A DNA stretch of 15,641 nt from contig JAEWOA010000272.1 in NCBI GenBank assembly GCA_023461115.1, forward strand, positions 1 through 15,641, in the 5' to 3' direction. The notes beneath the pieces are model-generated. The model ran no database searches. It had not been told where the DNA came from and saw nothing but the letters and a program-made list of their open reading frames with translations. Made by a program: the position numbers and the translations under genes. Positions 6,767-13,620 of the stretch are shown here, piece by piece; position 1 is the stretch's first letter, and each line of letters opens with the position of its first letter. Origin of the DNA: Actinomycetes bacterium (GTDB taxonomy: Bacteria > Actinomycetota > Actinomycetes > Actinomycetales > Cellulomonadaceae).

Positions 6767-7669
6767 TTAGCCCTTGACCGCGCCGGAGACCAGCCCGGAC
6801 GTCATCCGGTTCTGGACCAGGAGGAAGAAGATGATGACCGGGATCGCGATGAGAGTCGAGGCGGCCATGACCTGCCCCCAGTCGACACCGCGCTGGGCGG
6901 AGGCCGTCAGGAAGTTGCGGAGCCACAGCGGGAGGGTCTGCGACGAGTTCGACGGCAGCGCGACGACCGCGATCGTGAACTCGTTCCACGCCTGCAGGAA
7001 CGCGTACACACCGGACGCCACGAGGCCGGGCGCGAGCAACGGGAACGTGATGCGCAGGAACGCCTGGAACCGCGAGAGGCCGTCGACCATGGCCGCCTCC
7101 TCGAGGTCCGCGGGCACTCCCGCGACGAAGCCGCGCAGCATCCACACCGTGAACGGGATGATCGCCGCGATGTAGAGCACGGAGATGCCGAGCACGCTGT
7201 TGAGCAGGTTGGCGTTGGACAGCATCTTGTACTGCGCGATGAACAGGCCCTCGGCGGGCAGCATCTGGATGAACAGCACCGCGAGGATGAACGACGCGCG
7301 CCCGCGGAACCGCCACCGGCTGATCGCGAGCGCCGCGAGGAACGCGAACGCGAGCACCGCCACGACGGCCACGATCGTGATGATCGTGCTCATCTTGAGC
7401 GCGTTGAAGAACGAGGCGTCCATCGCGCGCTTGAAGTTGTTGACCGTGGCGTGCACGGGCAGGAACTCGGGCGTCGTGGTCCGCAGCCACGCGTTCGGCG
7501 TGAACGCGGACAGGACCATCCAGTAGACGGGGAAGATCCAGACGAGCGACAGCACGATGCCGAACGTGCTGAGCGCGATGCGCCCGGCCTTGCGGCGGCG
7601 CTCGCCGGGGCGGTGGGGGGCGCGGTTGGCGTCGACCGCGCGGACGGCTGCGACGTGGGTGGCGCTCAC
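6767..7669 (-). CDS. Carbohydrate ABC transporter permease, MalG-type
   Basis: Second membrane subunit of a CUT1-family sugar importer, 300 residues, usual for MalG/DasC-type proteins. After a charged N-terminal tail (about residues 1-30), hydrophobic segments lie near 31-55, 92-116, 126-147, 158-180, 212-232 and 272-294. The ATPase-docking loop is at 187-213 (DLEEAAMVDGLSRFQAF, then FPLLAP), the classic EAA-x3-G pattern. The GTG start overlaps the upstream permease stop by four bases (GTGA), and GGAGG for it lies in the last codons of that gene, so the two are translationally coupled. No ATPase gene is in the operon; in actinobacteria such systems commonly share an MsiK-type ATPase encoded elsewhere. 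Confidence 0.95.
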   Translation of the reverse strand: MSATHVAAVRAVDANRAPHRPGERRRKAGRIALSTFGIVLSLVWIFPVYWMVLSAFTPNAWLRTTTPEFLPVHATVNNFKRAMDASFFNALKMSTIITIVAVVAVLAFAFLAALAISRWRFRGRASFILAVLFIQMLPAEGLFIAQYKMLSNANLLNSVLGISVLYIAAIIPFTVWMLRGFVAGVPADLEEAAMVDGLSRFQAFLRITFPLLAPGLVASGVYAFLQAWNEFTIAVVALPSNSSQTLPLWLRNFLTASAQRGVDWGQVMAASTLIAIPVIIFFLLVQNRMTSGLVSGAVKG

Positions 7670-8652
7670 GCTGCGTCCTCCTTCATGAGGCTGCGGACAT
7701 ACGGCCAGCTCAGCGTGATGGTGAGCAGCAGGACGAAGATCGCGACGGCTGCGGCGCCGCCGAAGTCCTGCCGGCTCATGCCGAGCTCGTAGATGAAGTT
7801 GCCGAGCAGGTTCGTCTCGGACACCGGGGCGCCCGAGTCTTGCAGCAGGCGGATCTGCCCGAACACGCGCAGGTCCCAGATGATCTGCAGCAGCAGGACG
7901 ATCGAGAGCACCGGCTTGACCATCGGCAGCAGGATGCCCCGGACGATCTGCCACTGGTTCGCGCCGTCGATGCGCGCGGCCTCGAGCACCTCCTCGGGCA
8001 CGCTCGTCAGGCCCGCGTAGAGCGACAGCGCGACGAACGGCACGGACATCCAGACGATGATCACGGTGGCGACGAAGAAGAACGTCAAGGGCTCCGCGAG
8101 CCACGACTTGCCCTGGAACTGCTCGAAGCCGACCGACACCAGGAACCAGTTGACGACTCCGGTCCGGAAGTCGAACAGCCACTTGAACACGGTGACCGCG
8201 GCGACCATGGGCATGGCCCAGGCGAGCAGCAGCGCGATCTGCAGCGTCAGGCGCACCCCGTTGGGCACGGCGCGCATGAGCAGCGCGAACCCGAGCCCGA
8301 TCGCGATCGTGAGTGCCGCGTTGACGAGGCAGAAGGCGATCGAGCGGAAGACCACTTGCCAGAGGTCGTCCTGGCTGAAGATCCGGACGTAGTTGTCGAA
8401 GCCGACGAAGGTCGGCGGCGCGCCGCCGAACTGCTGGAGCAGGCCGTACTCCTGCATCGACATGACGACCTGGCGGTAGAGCGGGTACCCGAGGCCGAGC
8501 AGCAGCGCGGCGACCGCGGGGATGAGGAGCAGGTAGGGGCTCTTGGGGATGCGCCGCTTGCGCGGCCCCGGCGGCGTGCCCGTATCCCCCCGCGGGGACA
8601 GGTGGGCCGGGGCGGCGTGCGACGGTACGCCTGAGACGGCGTGCTGGGTCAT
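7666..8652 (-). CDS. Carbohydrate ABC transporter permease, MalF-type
   Basis: First membrane subunit of the CUT1 sugar importer, 328 residues, within the normal range for MalF/DasB-type permeases that lack the large periplasmic loop of E. coli MalF. The first 38 residues are polar and Pro-rich, then hydrophobic segments follow near 40-60, 102-128, 135-157, 190-215, 243-265 and 300-320. The EAA-type loop is at 218-246 (VPEEVLEAARIDGANQW, then LLPMVKP). ATG 8652 is chosen because GAGGAG lies close upstream; an in-frame GTG six codons earlier would overlap that ribosome site. Preceded by a 160-base gap with a strong hairpin, and coupled to the MalG-type gene. Confidence 0.95.
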   Translation of the reverse strand: MTQHAVSGVPSHAAPAHLSPRGDTGTPPGPRKRRIPKSPYLLLIPAVAALLLGLGYPLYRQVVMSMQEYGLLQQFGGAPPTFVGFDNYVRIFSQDDLWQVVFRSIAFCLVNAALTIAIGLGFALLMRAVPNGVRLTLQIALLLAWAMPMVAAVTVFKWLFDFRTGVVNWFLVSVGFEQFQGKSWLAEPLTFFFVATVIIVWMSVPFVALSLYAGLTSVPEEVLEAARIDGANQWQIVRGILLPMVKPVLSIVLLLQIIWDLRVFGQIRLLQDSGAPVSETNLLGNFIYELGMSRQDFGGAAAVAIFVLLLTITLSWPYVRSLMKEDAA

Positions 8653-8732
8653 GGGTCTCTCTCCTCGCACCGGGGCGGGCTGACGTCACCGCCCGGGAGG
8701 GCATCTGCGCGCGACGGCGCGCGGAGGGTGGT

Positions 8733-8775
8733 GGTCGCCCGCGGGGCGCAGGGGCTGCGATCCCCGCGGGCGACC
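8733..8775 (-). repeat. Long intercistronic hairpin between binding-protein and permease genes
   Basis: A perfect 14-bp stem (8733-8746 with 8762-8775, arm GGTCGCCCGCGGGG) is extended by an inner 5-bp stem (8747-8751 with 8755-8759) closed by GGG. It lies about 37 bases after the binding-protein stop and 80 bases before the MalF-type start. Comparable structures after malE-like genes stabilise the binding-protein message or partly stop transcription; either fits here. Confidence 0.7.
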
Positions 8776-8812
8776 TGTGGACGGCCCTGGATCAGGACCG
8801 TGCCGGGTTACC

Positions 8813-10132
8813 TCACTTGCCGCCGTTGAGCATCGGCGTCAGCTTGGCGTCGTACTCCTTGGCGAGCGCCGCGACGTCGCCGCCGTCAGCGATCTTCTGG
8901 AAGAGCTCCTCGTAGACGAAGGCGCCCTCGATCGCGGCCCAGCCCGGCGCGGCCGGGGTGAGCTGCGAGACCGCCGCGGTCTCGATCGCCGTCTGCGCGA
9001 ACTTGTCGTTGCCGAGCGAACCGACGTAGTTCTTGTTCGCCGGGCCAAGGCCGTTCGTGCCGAGCAGCTTCTGGAAGTCCTCCGAGTACATGATGCGCAG
9101 GAGGTTCTCCGCGAGCTCCGGGTGCTGCGACTTGGCCGAGATGGCCAGGTTGGAGCCACCGGCGAACACCGGCGCGACGCCACCGTCCACGCCCGGGAGC
9201 GCGAAGATGTCGAACTTGGTGTCGTCGGCCATGCCGTCGCGGACGTCGTCGCCCGCGTCGTTCTTGGTCAGGTCGCCGATCGACCAGCGGGCCCAGCCCG
9301 GCGCCATGATCGTCGCGGCCGCCGGCGCCTCACCGTTGGTGCCGTCGTTCAGGAAGTCCCAGTACGCCACGTCGCGCTCGGTCGACGGGAGCAGCGAGGC
9401 GCCCTTGTAGATGTCCTGCCACTGCTTGAGGCCCTCGATGGTCTTCGCGTCGGACAGCGTCGAGGTCCACGCCGTGCCGTCCACCGTGGCGAGCTTGCCG
9501 CCGTTGGCGAAGACCCACGAGATGCCGTTGCGCCAGTCCTGGCCGCCCATGGCGAAGCCCGACTGCTTGTCGGTCTTGAGCGCCTTGACCGAGGCCGAGA
9601 ACTCCGAGAGCGTCTTGGGCGCCTCGAGGCCGGCCGCCGTCCAGATGTCCTTGCGGTAGAACATGTAGCGCGAGCCGAAGTAGTACGGCAGGGCGTAGTT
9701 CTTGCCGTCGACCTTGCCGACGTCGACGAACGACTGCAGCAGGTCGCCGCCACCGAGCTCGTCGTAGATCGGCGTCAGGTCGCGGAACGCGCCGACGGTC
9801 GTGAAGGTCGGCGACTGCGTGTTGCCGATCTCGACGACGTCGGGGGTGTTCGCGGCGTCCGGAAGCGCGGTGGTGAGCTTGGTGATGAGGTCGCCCCAGC
9901 CCACCTCCTCGATCTTCAGCGACGAGCCGGGGTTCTGCTTGGCGAACTCGTCCTTGAGGTAGTCGCCGACCGCAGGGATCGTGTCAGGCGTGAGCCAGAG
10001 CGTGATCTCGGCGGCCTCAGGCGTGCTCTTCGCGCCGCCCGTGCCCGGGTCGGTCGGCTCGTCGCCGGAGCTGCACGCGGTGAGCGTGAGCGCCGCCGCC
10101 ACACCGAGGGCCGCGAAACGTAGGATCTTCAC
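8813..10132 (-). CDS. Extracellular solute-binding lipoprotein, sugar ABC transporter (probable chito-oligosaccharide/amino-sugar type)
   Basis: Lipid-anchored receptor that captures the sugar for the two downstream permeases, 439 residues, typical of SBP family 1 proteins of CUT1 systems. The signal peptide ends LTLTAC with Cys20 as lipidation site, followed by an acidic, Gly/Pro-rich linker (21-40) and the mature fold from AEITLWLTPD. The TPDVVEIGNTQ stretch (from residue 91), YALPYYFGSRYMFYRKDIW and GGSNLAISAKSQHPELAENLL are family hallmarks. GTG 10132 has GGGAGGAA 8 bases upstream. Similar actinobacterial proteins are often labelled diacetylchitobiose-binding (DasA-like); nagB and the ROK kinase downstream support an amino-sugar ligand, but the sequence alone does not prove it. 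Confidence 0.92.
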   Translation of the reverse strand: MKILRFAALGVAAALTLTACSSGDEPTDPGTGGAKSTPEAAEITLWLTPDTIPAVGDYLKDEFAKQNPGSSLKIEEVGWGDLITKLTTALPDAANTPDVVEIGNTQSPTFTTVGAFRDLTPIYDELGGGDLLQSFVDVGKVDGKNYALPYYFGSRYMFYRKDIWTAAGLEAPKTLSEFSASVKALKTDKQSGFAMGGQDWRNGISWVFANGGKLATVDGTAWTSTLSDAKTIEGLKQWQDIYKGASLLPSTERDVAYWDFLNDGTNGEAPAAATIMAPGWARWSIGDLTKNDAGDDVRDGMADDTKFDIFALPGVDGGVAPVFAGGSNLAISAKSQHPELAENLLRIMYSEDFQKLLGTNGLGPANKNYVGSLGNDKFAQTAIETAAVSQLTPAAPGWAAIEGAFVYEELFQKIADGGDVAALAKEYDAKLTPMLNGGK

Positions 10133-10196
10133 GTTGGATTCCTCCCGTGAGCGAGGCGAACGCCGTGGGGGCGGTCGCCGGGTGGTAATTCCGACT

Positions 10197-10215
10197 CCGG
10201 GCCGTGGGGGCCCGG
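10197..10215 (-). repeat. Second hairpin in the regulator/binding-protein gap
   Basis: CCGGGCC (10197-10203) pairs with GGCCCGG (10209-10215) around a 5-base loop. In the transcript it follows the hairpin at the regulator stop codon by only 5 bases, making a tandem pair that could act as a partial terminator before the binding-protein gene. Confidence 0.5.
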
Positions 10216-10220
10216 TTCGT

Positions 10221-10253
10221 GCAGCTCGGGGTCGTCAGGTGACCCCGAGCTGC
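10221..10253 (-). terminator. Perfect 13-bp hairpin with the regulator stop codon in its loop
   Basis: GCAGCTCGGGGTC (10221-10233) is the exact reverse complement of 10241-10253, with a 7-base loop at 10234-10240 that contains the stop codon (10235-10237) of the ROK regulator. The first arm in the transcript encodes the last residues of the regulator. No U-run follows. It may end part of the transcription so that the regulator and the transporter are made in different amounts, or protect RNA ends. Confidence 0.6.
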
Positions 10254-11404
10254 GCGGACAGGACGAGTACTGCCGCACCGGCCAGCACACCGTCCTCGTC
10301 GAGTGACCCCATCCGCACGGAGAGCTCATGCCCTGCGACAGGCATGGTGCGCGCACGCACGGTGGAGATCGCGGCCTCGATGAAAGCCCCGTCGAGCAGT
10401 TCCGGGGGCCCGGACAGCAGGACTTCGTCGAGATCGAGTGTGGAGACGACGGGTGCCAGGCCTGTGCCGAACAACCGTCCGACCGACGCCAGTGCGGCGT
10501 CGGCGTCTTCGGGGGTGAGGCCGTCGATGCGGCGGCGCAGGGCCGGCACGCTCATCACGGTCTCGAGGCAGCCCTTGCGGCCGCACGCGCATGGCAGCGG
10601 GACCTCGCCGAGCGTGTCGTCGTCGACGACGGTGACGTGCCCGATCTCGCCCGCCGCGTTGTGCCGTCCCGCGAGCAATGCGCCGTCGACGACGACGCCG
10701 GCGCCGACGCCCTGGCCGGTCGTGATGACCAGCGTTCCCGAGCCGGAGGCGGCGCCGTAGGTGAACTCGCCGAGCGCGCGCGTGTTGGCGTCGTTGGCGA
10801 TCTGGACGGGAACGCCGAGGCGGCGCGTGAGGTCGCTGGCGAGGGGCCGCTCGACCCATTCGTAGTTGGGCGCGGCGATGACCCGCCCGCTCTGGTCGAT
10901 GACGCCGGGCGACGCGATGCCGATGCCGATGACGGGGCGGTCCGCGGCGGCGAGCAGGTCGCGGCAGAGCTGCTCGAGCTGCTCGACCGCGGCGTCGCCG
11001 ACCGCTCCCGCGCGCTCGACGTCCCGGCGGGCGACGATGTCCCCGACGAGCGTGAGCACGGCGCCGCGCATGCGGTCCTCGGGCGCGAGGTCGACGGTGA
11101 CGATCTGGAACGACTCGGTGCGCATCCCGACGAGCGTGGCGGGCTTGCCGACCTTGCCCTCGGCGCGCACCCCGAGCTCCTCGACGAGGCCTTCGTTGAT
11201 GAGGTCCCCCACGAGGCCGGAGACGGTGACGCGGGTGAGGCCGGTCGACCGTGCGATGTCCGCGCGGGACGAGGGCCCGACGTGGAAGAGGTAGCCGAGC
11301 ACCAGGGAGCGGTTGTGCGCGCGGGCGTGCTCGGGGAGCGCCTTGGCCGTGGGCCGCAGCGCGCGGCTCACAGTCCCGTTGGGCGTCGTCCCCGTTGCTC
11401 GCAT
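10235..11404 (-). CDS. ROK family transcriptional regulator of the amino-sugar operon
   Basis: Cytoplasmic DNA-binding repressor of the NagC/XylR type, 389 residues, normal for the family. A winged helix-turn-helix is at about 44-75 (SRADIARSTGLTRVTVSGLV). The ROK domain keeps ANDAN (203-207), GEIGH (252-256) and the zinc cysteines C272-A-C274-GRKG-C279, but its N-lobe phosphate motif is degraded to VDLAPEDR where kinases have DxGGTK, as expected for a regulator that binds sugar without phosphorylating it. First gene of the same-strand series running to nagB, with a 102-base gap carrying two hairpins before the binding-protein gene. ATG 11404 has no Shine-Dalgarno and sits where transcription should start from the -35/-10 pair upstream. 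A palindrome over that promoter suggests autoregulation. Inducer unknown; an amino sugar or its phosphate is likely from context. Confidence 0.94.
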   Translation of the reverse strand: MRATGTTPNGTVSRALRPTAKALPEHARAHNRSLVLGYLFHVGPSSRADIARSTGLTRVTVSGLVGDLINEGLVEELGVRAEGKVGKPATLVGMRTESFQIVTVDLAPEDRMRGAVLTLVGDIVARRDVERAGAVGDAAVEQLEQLCRDLLAAADRPVIGIGIASPGVIDQSGRVIAAPNYEWVERPLASDLTRRLGVPVQIANDANTRALGEFTYGAASGSGTLVITTGQGVGAGVVVDGALLAGRHNAAGEIGHVTVVDDDTLGEVPLPCACGRKGCLETVMSVPALRRRIDGLTPEDADAALASVGRLFGTGLAPVVSTLDLDEVLLSGPPELLDGAFIEAAISTVRARTMPVAGHELSVRMGSLDEDGVLAGAAVLVLSAQLGVT

Positions 11405-11409
11405 GTTTG

Positions 11410-11430
11410 TTAGTAGATCTTCTTTATTAA
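11410..11430. promoter_or_regulatory. AT-rich palindromic operator candidate for the ROK regulator
   Basis: A 21-base imperfect palindrome with outer arms TTAGTA and TATTAA (one mismatch) around a 9-base centre, in a rare AT-rich patch of this GC-rich window. AT-rich palindromes of the TTA-centre-TAA type are usual for ROK repressors (NagC, XylR). It overlaps the -10 box and most of the promoter spacer, so binding would block initiation. Confidence 0.55.
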
Positions 11431-11440
11431 TGAGCGTCAA
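11412..11440 (-). promoter_or_regulatory. Promoter of the ROK regulator/amino-sugar operon
   Basis: On the minus strand TTGACG (11440-11435) and TCTACT (11417-11412) are separated by exactly 17 bases. The first matches the -35 consensus at five of six positions, the second the -10 consensus at four of six. Initiation 6-8 bases beyond the -10 box falls at 11403-11406, on or next to the ATG at 11404, so the message would be leaderless. Confidence 0.55.
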
Positions 11441-11448
11441 CCTTCCCC

Positions 11449-11464
11449 CGTGACCGTGATCACA
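11449..11464 (-). promoter_or_regulatory. CRP/GlxR-type cAMP-receptor binding site candidate
   Basis: On the minus strand this reads TGTGA-TCACGG-TCACG, matching the TGTGA-N6-TCACA consensus of CRP/GlxR proteins at nine of ten positions. It lies just upstream of the -35 box, centred about 52 bases before the predicted transcription start. It suggests catabolite control of amino-sugar uptake. Confidence 0.5.
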
Positions 11465-11683
11465 TCGTGACCTGGGCTTCACACACCCGTATCCGTTGCG
11501 GCAGATTCGGCCACCACCTGCGCGAACCCGTGCGACTTTCGTCCCCCGATGGGCGTTGTCCGCCCGCCGTCGAGAGCCAGCACCGCTGCCGTGGCGCGTG
11601 CGGCGGCGGCCACTCCACTCCCCTTGCGTCAGCCCCGGGCCGGAGCTAGGAGGGGGCGGACGGCGCCGTGGGTCCGGGACCCT

Positions 11684-11712
11684 GTGCCGTGCGCGGGCCC
11701 AGCGCGCGGCAC
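11684..11712. repeat. 11-bp inverted repeat ahead of the pgi -10-like box
   Basis: GTGCCGTGCGC (11684-11694) pairs with GCGCGCGGCAC (11702-11712) with one G-T pair and a 7-base gap. It directly abuts the TAGGTT box at 11713, in the position of a -35 region, so it could be an operator or an RNA hairpin from upstream transcription. Confidence 0.35.
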
Positions 11713-11718
11713 TAGGTT
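11713..11718 (+). promoter_or_regulatory. Candidate -10 box (TAGGTT) for pgi
   Basis: TAGGTT is the same hexamer found before the osmolyte permease gene at 831. Initiation near 11725 would give a leader of about 45 bases holding the GAAAGGGA ribosome site of pgi. No good -35 is visible. Confidence 0.3.
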
Positions 11719-11770
11719 GGAAGCCGCCCGCACGCCGGGAAGCGCAACCACTCTCGAAAGGGATCGACCC

Positions 11771-13453
11771 GTGTCCTCGCACCCCATCGACGCCACCACG
11801 ACGAGCGCCTGGCAGGCGCTGTCCGAGCACGAGTCGACCCTCCACCCGGACCTGCGCGCGTGGTTCGCCGCGGACACGGACCGCGCGCGCCGCCTGACGT
11901 TCACGCTGGCCGACCTGCACGTCGACCTGTCCAAGAACCTGGTCACCGACGACACGCTCGCGCTGCTCGTGCGGCTGGCCGACGAGGTGGGCCTGGCCGA
12001 CCGGCTGCAGGCGATGCTGCGCGGCGACCACATCAACGTCACCGAGGACCGCGCCGTGCTGCACACCGCGCTGCGCCGGCCCGCCGGGGCCAGCCCCGCG
12101 CTCGTCGTCGACGGCCAGGACGTCGACCACGACGTGCAGGAGGTGCTGACGAAGGTCTCGGCGTTCGCGGACCAGGTGCGCTCGGGCGAGTGGACCGGCG
12201 TCACGGGCGAGCGGGTGCGCACGGTCGTCAACATCGGAATCGGCGGCTCGGACCTCGGCCCGGTCATGGTCTACGAGGCCCTCAAGCCCTACGTGCAGGA
12301 CGGGCTCGAGGTGCGGTTCGTCTCCAACATCGACCCCACCGACCTCGCGGAGAAGGTCAAGGGCCTGGACCCGGCGACCACGCTGTTCATCGTCGCGAGC
12401 AAGACGTTCGGGACGCTCGAGACGCTGACGAACGCGCGCCTGGCGCGCGCCTGGCTGTGGGAGCAGCTCGCGGCCCAGGGCGTGCTGGCCGACGGCGACG
12501 ACGCGCGCAACGCCGCGGTGGCCAAGCACTTCGTCGCGGTGTCCACGGCACTGGACAAGGTCGCGGCCTTCGGGATCGACCCCGCCAACGCGTTCGGGTT
12601 CTGGGACTGGGTGGGCGGGCGCTACTCGGTGGACTCGGCGATCGGCACGTCGCTGGCCATCGCGGTGGGCCCCGACAACTTCCGCGACTTCCTCGCGGGC
12701 TTCCACGCGGTCGACGAGCACGTCGCCACCACGCCGTTCGAGCGCAACGTCCCCGTCCTCATGGGCCTGCTCAACGTCTGGTACGTCAACTTCCTGGGCG
12801 CGCACACGCACGCGGTGCTCCCCTACGCGCAGTACCTGCACCGGTTCCCGGCCTACCTGCAGCAGCTGACCATGGAGTCCAACGGCAAGTCGGTCCGCTG
12901 GGATGGCTCGCCCGTGACGACGCTGACCGGCGAGGTGTTCTGGGGCGAGCCCGGCACCAACGGGCAGCACGCGTTCTACCAGCTCATCCACCAGGGCACG
13001 CGGCTCATCCCCGCGGACTTCATCGCGGTGGCCAACCCGGCGCACCCGCTGCGCGACGGCGACACCGACGTGCACTCGCTGTTCCTGGCCAACTTCTTCG
13101 CGCAGACCAAGGCGCTGGCCTTCGGCAAGACGGCCGACGAGGTGCGCGCCGAGGGCACGGCCGAGCACATCGTCCCCGCGCGCGTGTTCTCCGGGAATCG
13201 GCCGACCACCTCGATCCTCGCCTCGTCGCTCACGCCGTCGGTCGTCGGGCAGCTCATCGCGCTCTACGAGCACATCACGTTCGTGCAGGGCGTGGTGTGG
13301 GGCATCGACTCGTTCGACCAGTGGGGTGTCGAGCTGGGCAAGAAGCTCGCGCTCGAGATCGCGCCCGCGGTGGGCGGCGACGAGGCGGCGCTGGCCGCGC
13401 AGGACCCGTCCACGGCCAGCCTGATCTCCACATACCTCTCCCTCCGCAAGTAG
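11771..13453 (+). CDS. pgi: Glucose-6-phosphate isomerase
   Basis: Cytoplasmic interconversion of glucose-6-phosphate and fructose-6-phosphate. 560 residues, the long E. coli/eukaryotic-type Pgi (about 550). Signature one, DWVGGRYS, is at 279-286; signature two runs from GQLIALYEHITFVQG to FDQWGVELGK. Catalytic Glu369 is in MESNGK, His400 in NGQHAFYQL and Lys524 in GVELGK; the phosphate-binding NIGIGGSDLGP and VASKTFGTLET loops are intact. GTG 11771 has GAAAGGGA about 8 bases upstream and opens the known family N-terminus (WQALSEHES). Divergent from the amino-sugar operon, whose last enzyme produces the Pgi substrate fructose-6-phosphate. The 3' end faces the convergent copper-protein gene across a palindrome and repeat array. 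Confidence 0.97.
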   Translation: MSSHPIDATTTSAWQALSEHESTLHPDLRAWFAADTDRARRLTFTLADLHVDLSKNLVTDDTLALLVRLADEVGLADRLQAMLRGDHINVTEDRAVLHTALRRPAGASPALVVDGQDVDHDVQEVLTKVSAFADQVRSGEWTGVTGERVRTVVNIGIGGSDLGPVMVYEALKPYVQDGLEVRFVSNIDPTDLAEKVKGLDPATTLFIVASKTFGTLETLTNARLARAWLWEQLAAQGVLADGDDARNAAVAKHFVAVSTALDKVAAFGIDPANAFGFWDWVGGRYSVDSAIGTSLAIAVGPDNFRDFLAGFHAVDEHVATTPFERNVPVLMGLLNVWYVNFLGAHTHAVLPYAQYLHRFPAYLQQLTMESNGKSVRWDGSPVTTLTGEVFWGEPGTNGQHAFYQLIHQGTRLIPADFIAVANPAHPLRDGDTDVHSLFLANFFAQTKALAFGKTADEVRAEGTAEHIVPARVFSGNRPTTSILASSLTPSVVGQLIALYEHITFVQGVVWGIDSFDQWGVELGKKLALEIAPAVGGDEAALAAQDPSTASLISTYLSLRK

Positions 13454-13478
13454 CGGGCCAGCCGCACACCCTCTGGTG

Positions 13479-13518
13479 GTGAGCGTGCACTCCAGCCGCG
13501 GCTGGAGTGCACGCTCAC
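13479..13518. repeat. Perfect 40-bp palindrome after pgi
   Basis: Bases 13479-13497 are the exact reverse complement of 13500-13518 with the self-complementary GC between them, so the whole 40-mer is a palindrome; as RNA it forms a stem of about 18 bp with a 4-base loop. Its right half is the first unit of the direct repeat array. Lying 25 bases after the pgi stop, it could terminate pgi, and from the other strand the copper-protein transcript. Confidence 0.9.
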
Positions 13519-13594
13519 GGCTGGAGTGCACGCTCACAGCTGGAGTGCACGCTCGCGGCTGGAGTGCACGCTCGCGGCTGGAGTGCACGCTCAC
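13500..13594. repeat. Five tandem 19-bp direct repeats
   Basis: Contiguous units of GGCTGGAGTGCACGCTCAC start at 13500, 13519, 13538, 13557 and 13576. The 16-base core GCTGGAGTGCACGCTC is identical in all five; only the three bases between cores vary (unit 3 starts with A, units 3 and 4 end CGC). The array lies between the convergent ends of pgi and the copper-protein gene. There are no non-repeated spacers, so it is not CRISPR. Confidence 0.95.
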
Positions 13595-13620
13595 GGATGG
13601 GGTGGGGTGGCCGGCCGGGT

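Larger units (their letters stand above)
11405..11770. other. Divergent control region between the ROK regulator and pgi
   Basis: This 366-base gap has no supported gene. The regulator side (11405-11472) carries the promoter, operator and CRP-type site, plus the heptamer CGTGACC repeated at 11449-11455 and 11466-11472. The middle (about 11475-11680) shows nothing I can assign. The pgi side carries the inverted repeat and -10-like box listed separately. An in-frame ATG at 11549 would extend Pgi by 74 residues of low-complexity Arg/Ala sequence and is not accepted as its start. Confidence 0.6.

Noticed and set aside
11549..11770. Upstream ATG extending Pgi by 74 residues.
   Set aside because: The extension is low-complexity and crosses the pgi promoter-like region; the GTG at 11771 has a ribosome site and opens the conserved N-terminus.
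13479..13594. CRISPR array, or a repeat-containing peptide (VHSSRERALQPR-type translation) from the 19-bp repeats.
   Set aside because: Units are contiguous with no unique spacers and there are no cas genes. The peptide reading lacks its own start and ribosome site, and the frame runs antisense into pgi.
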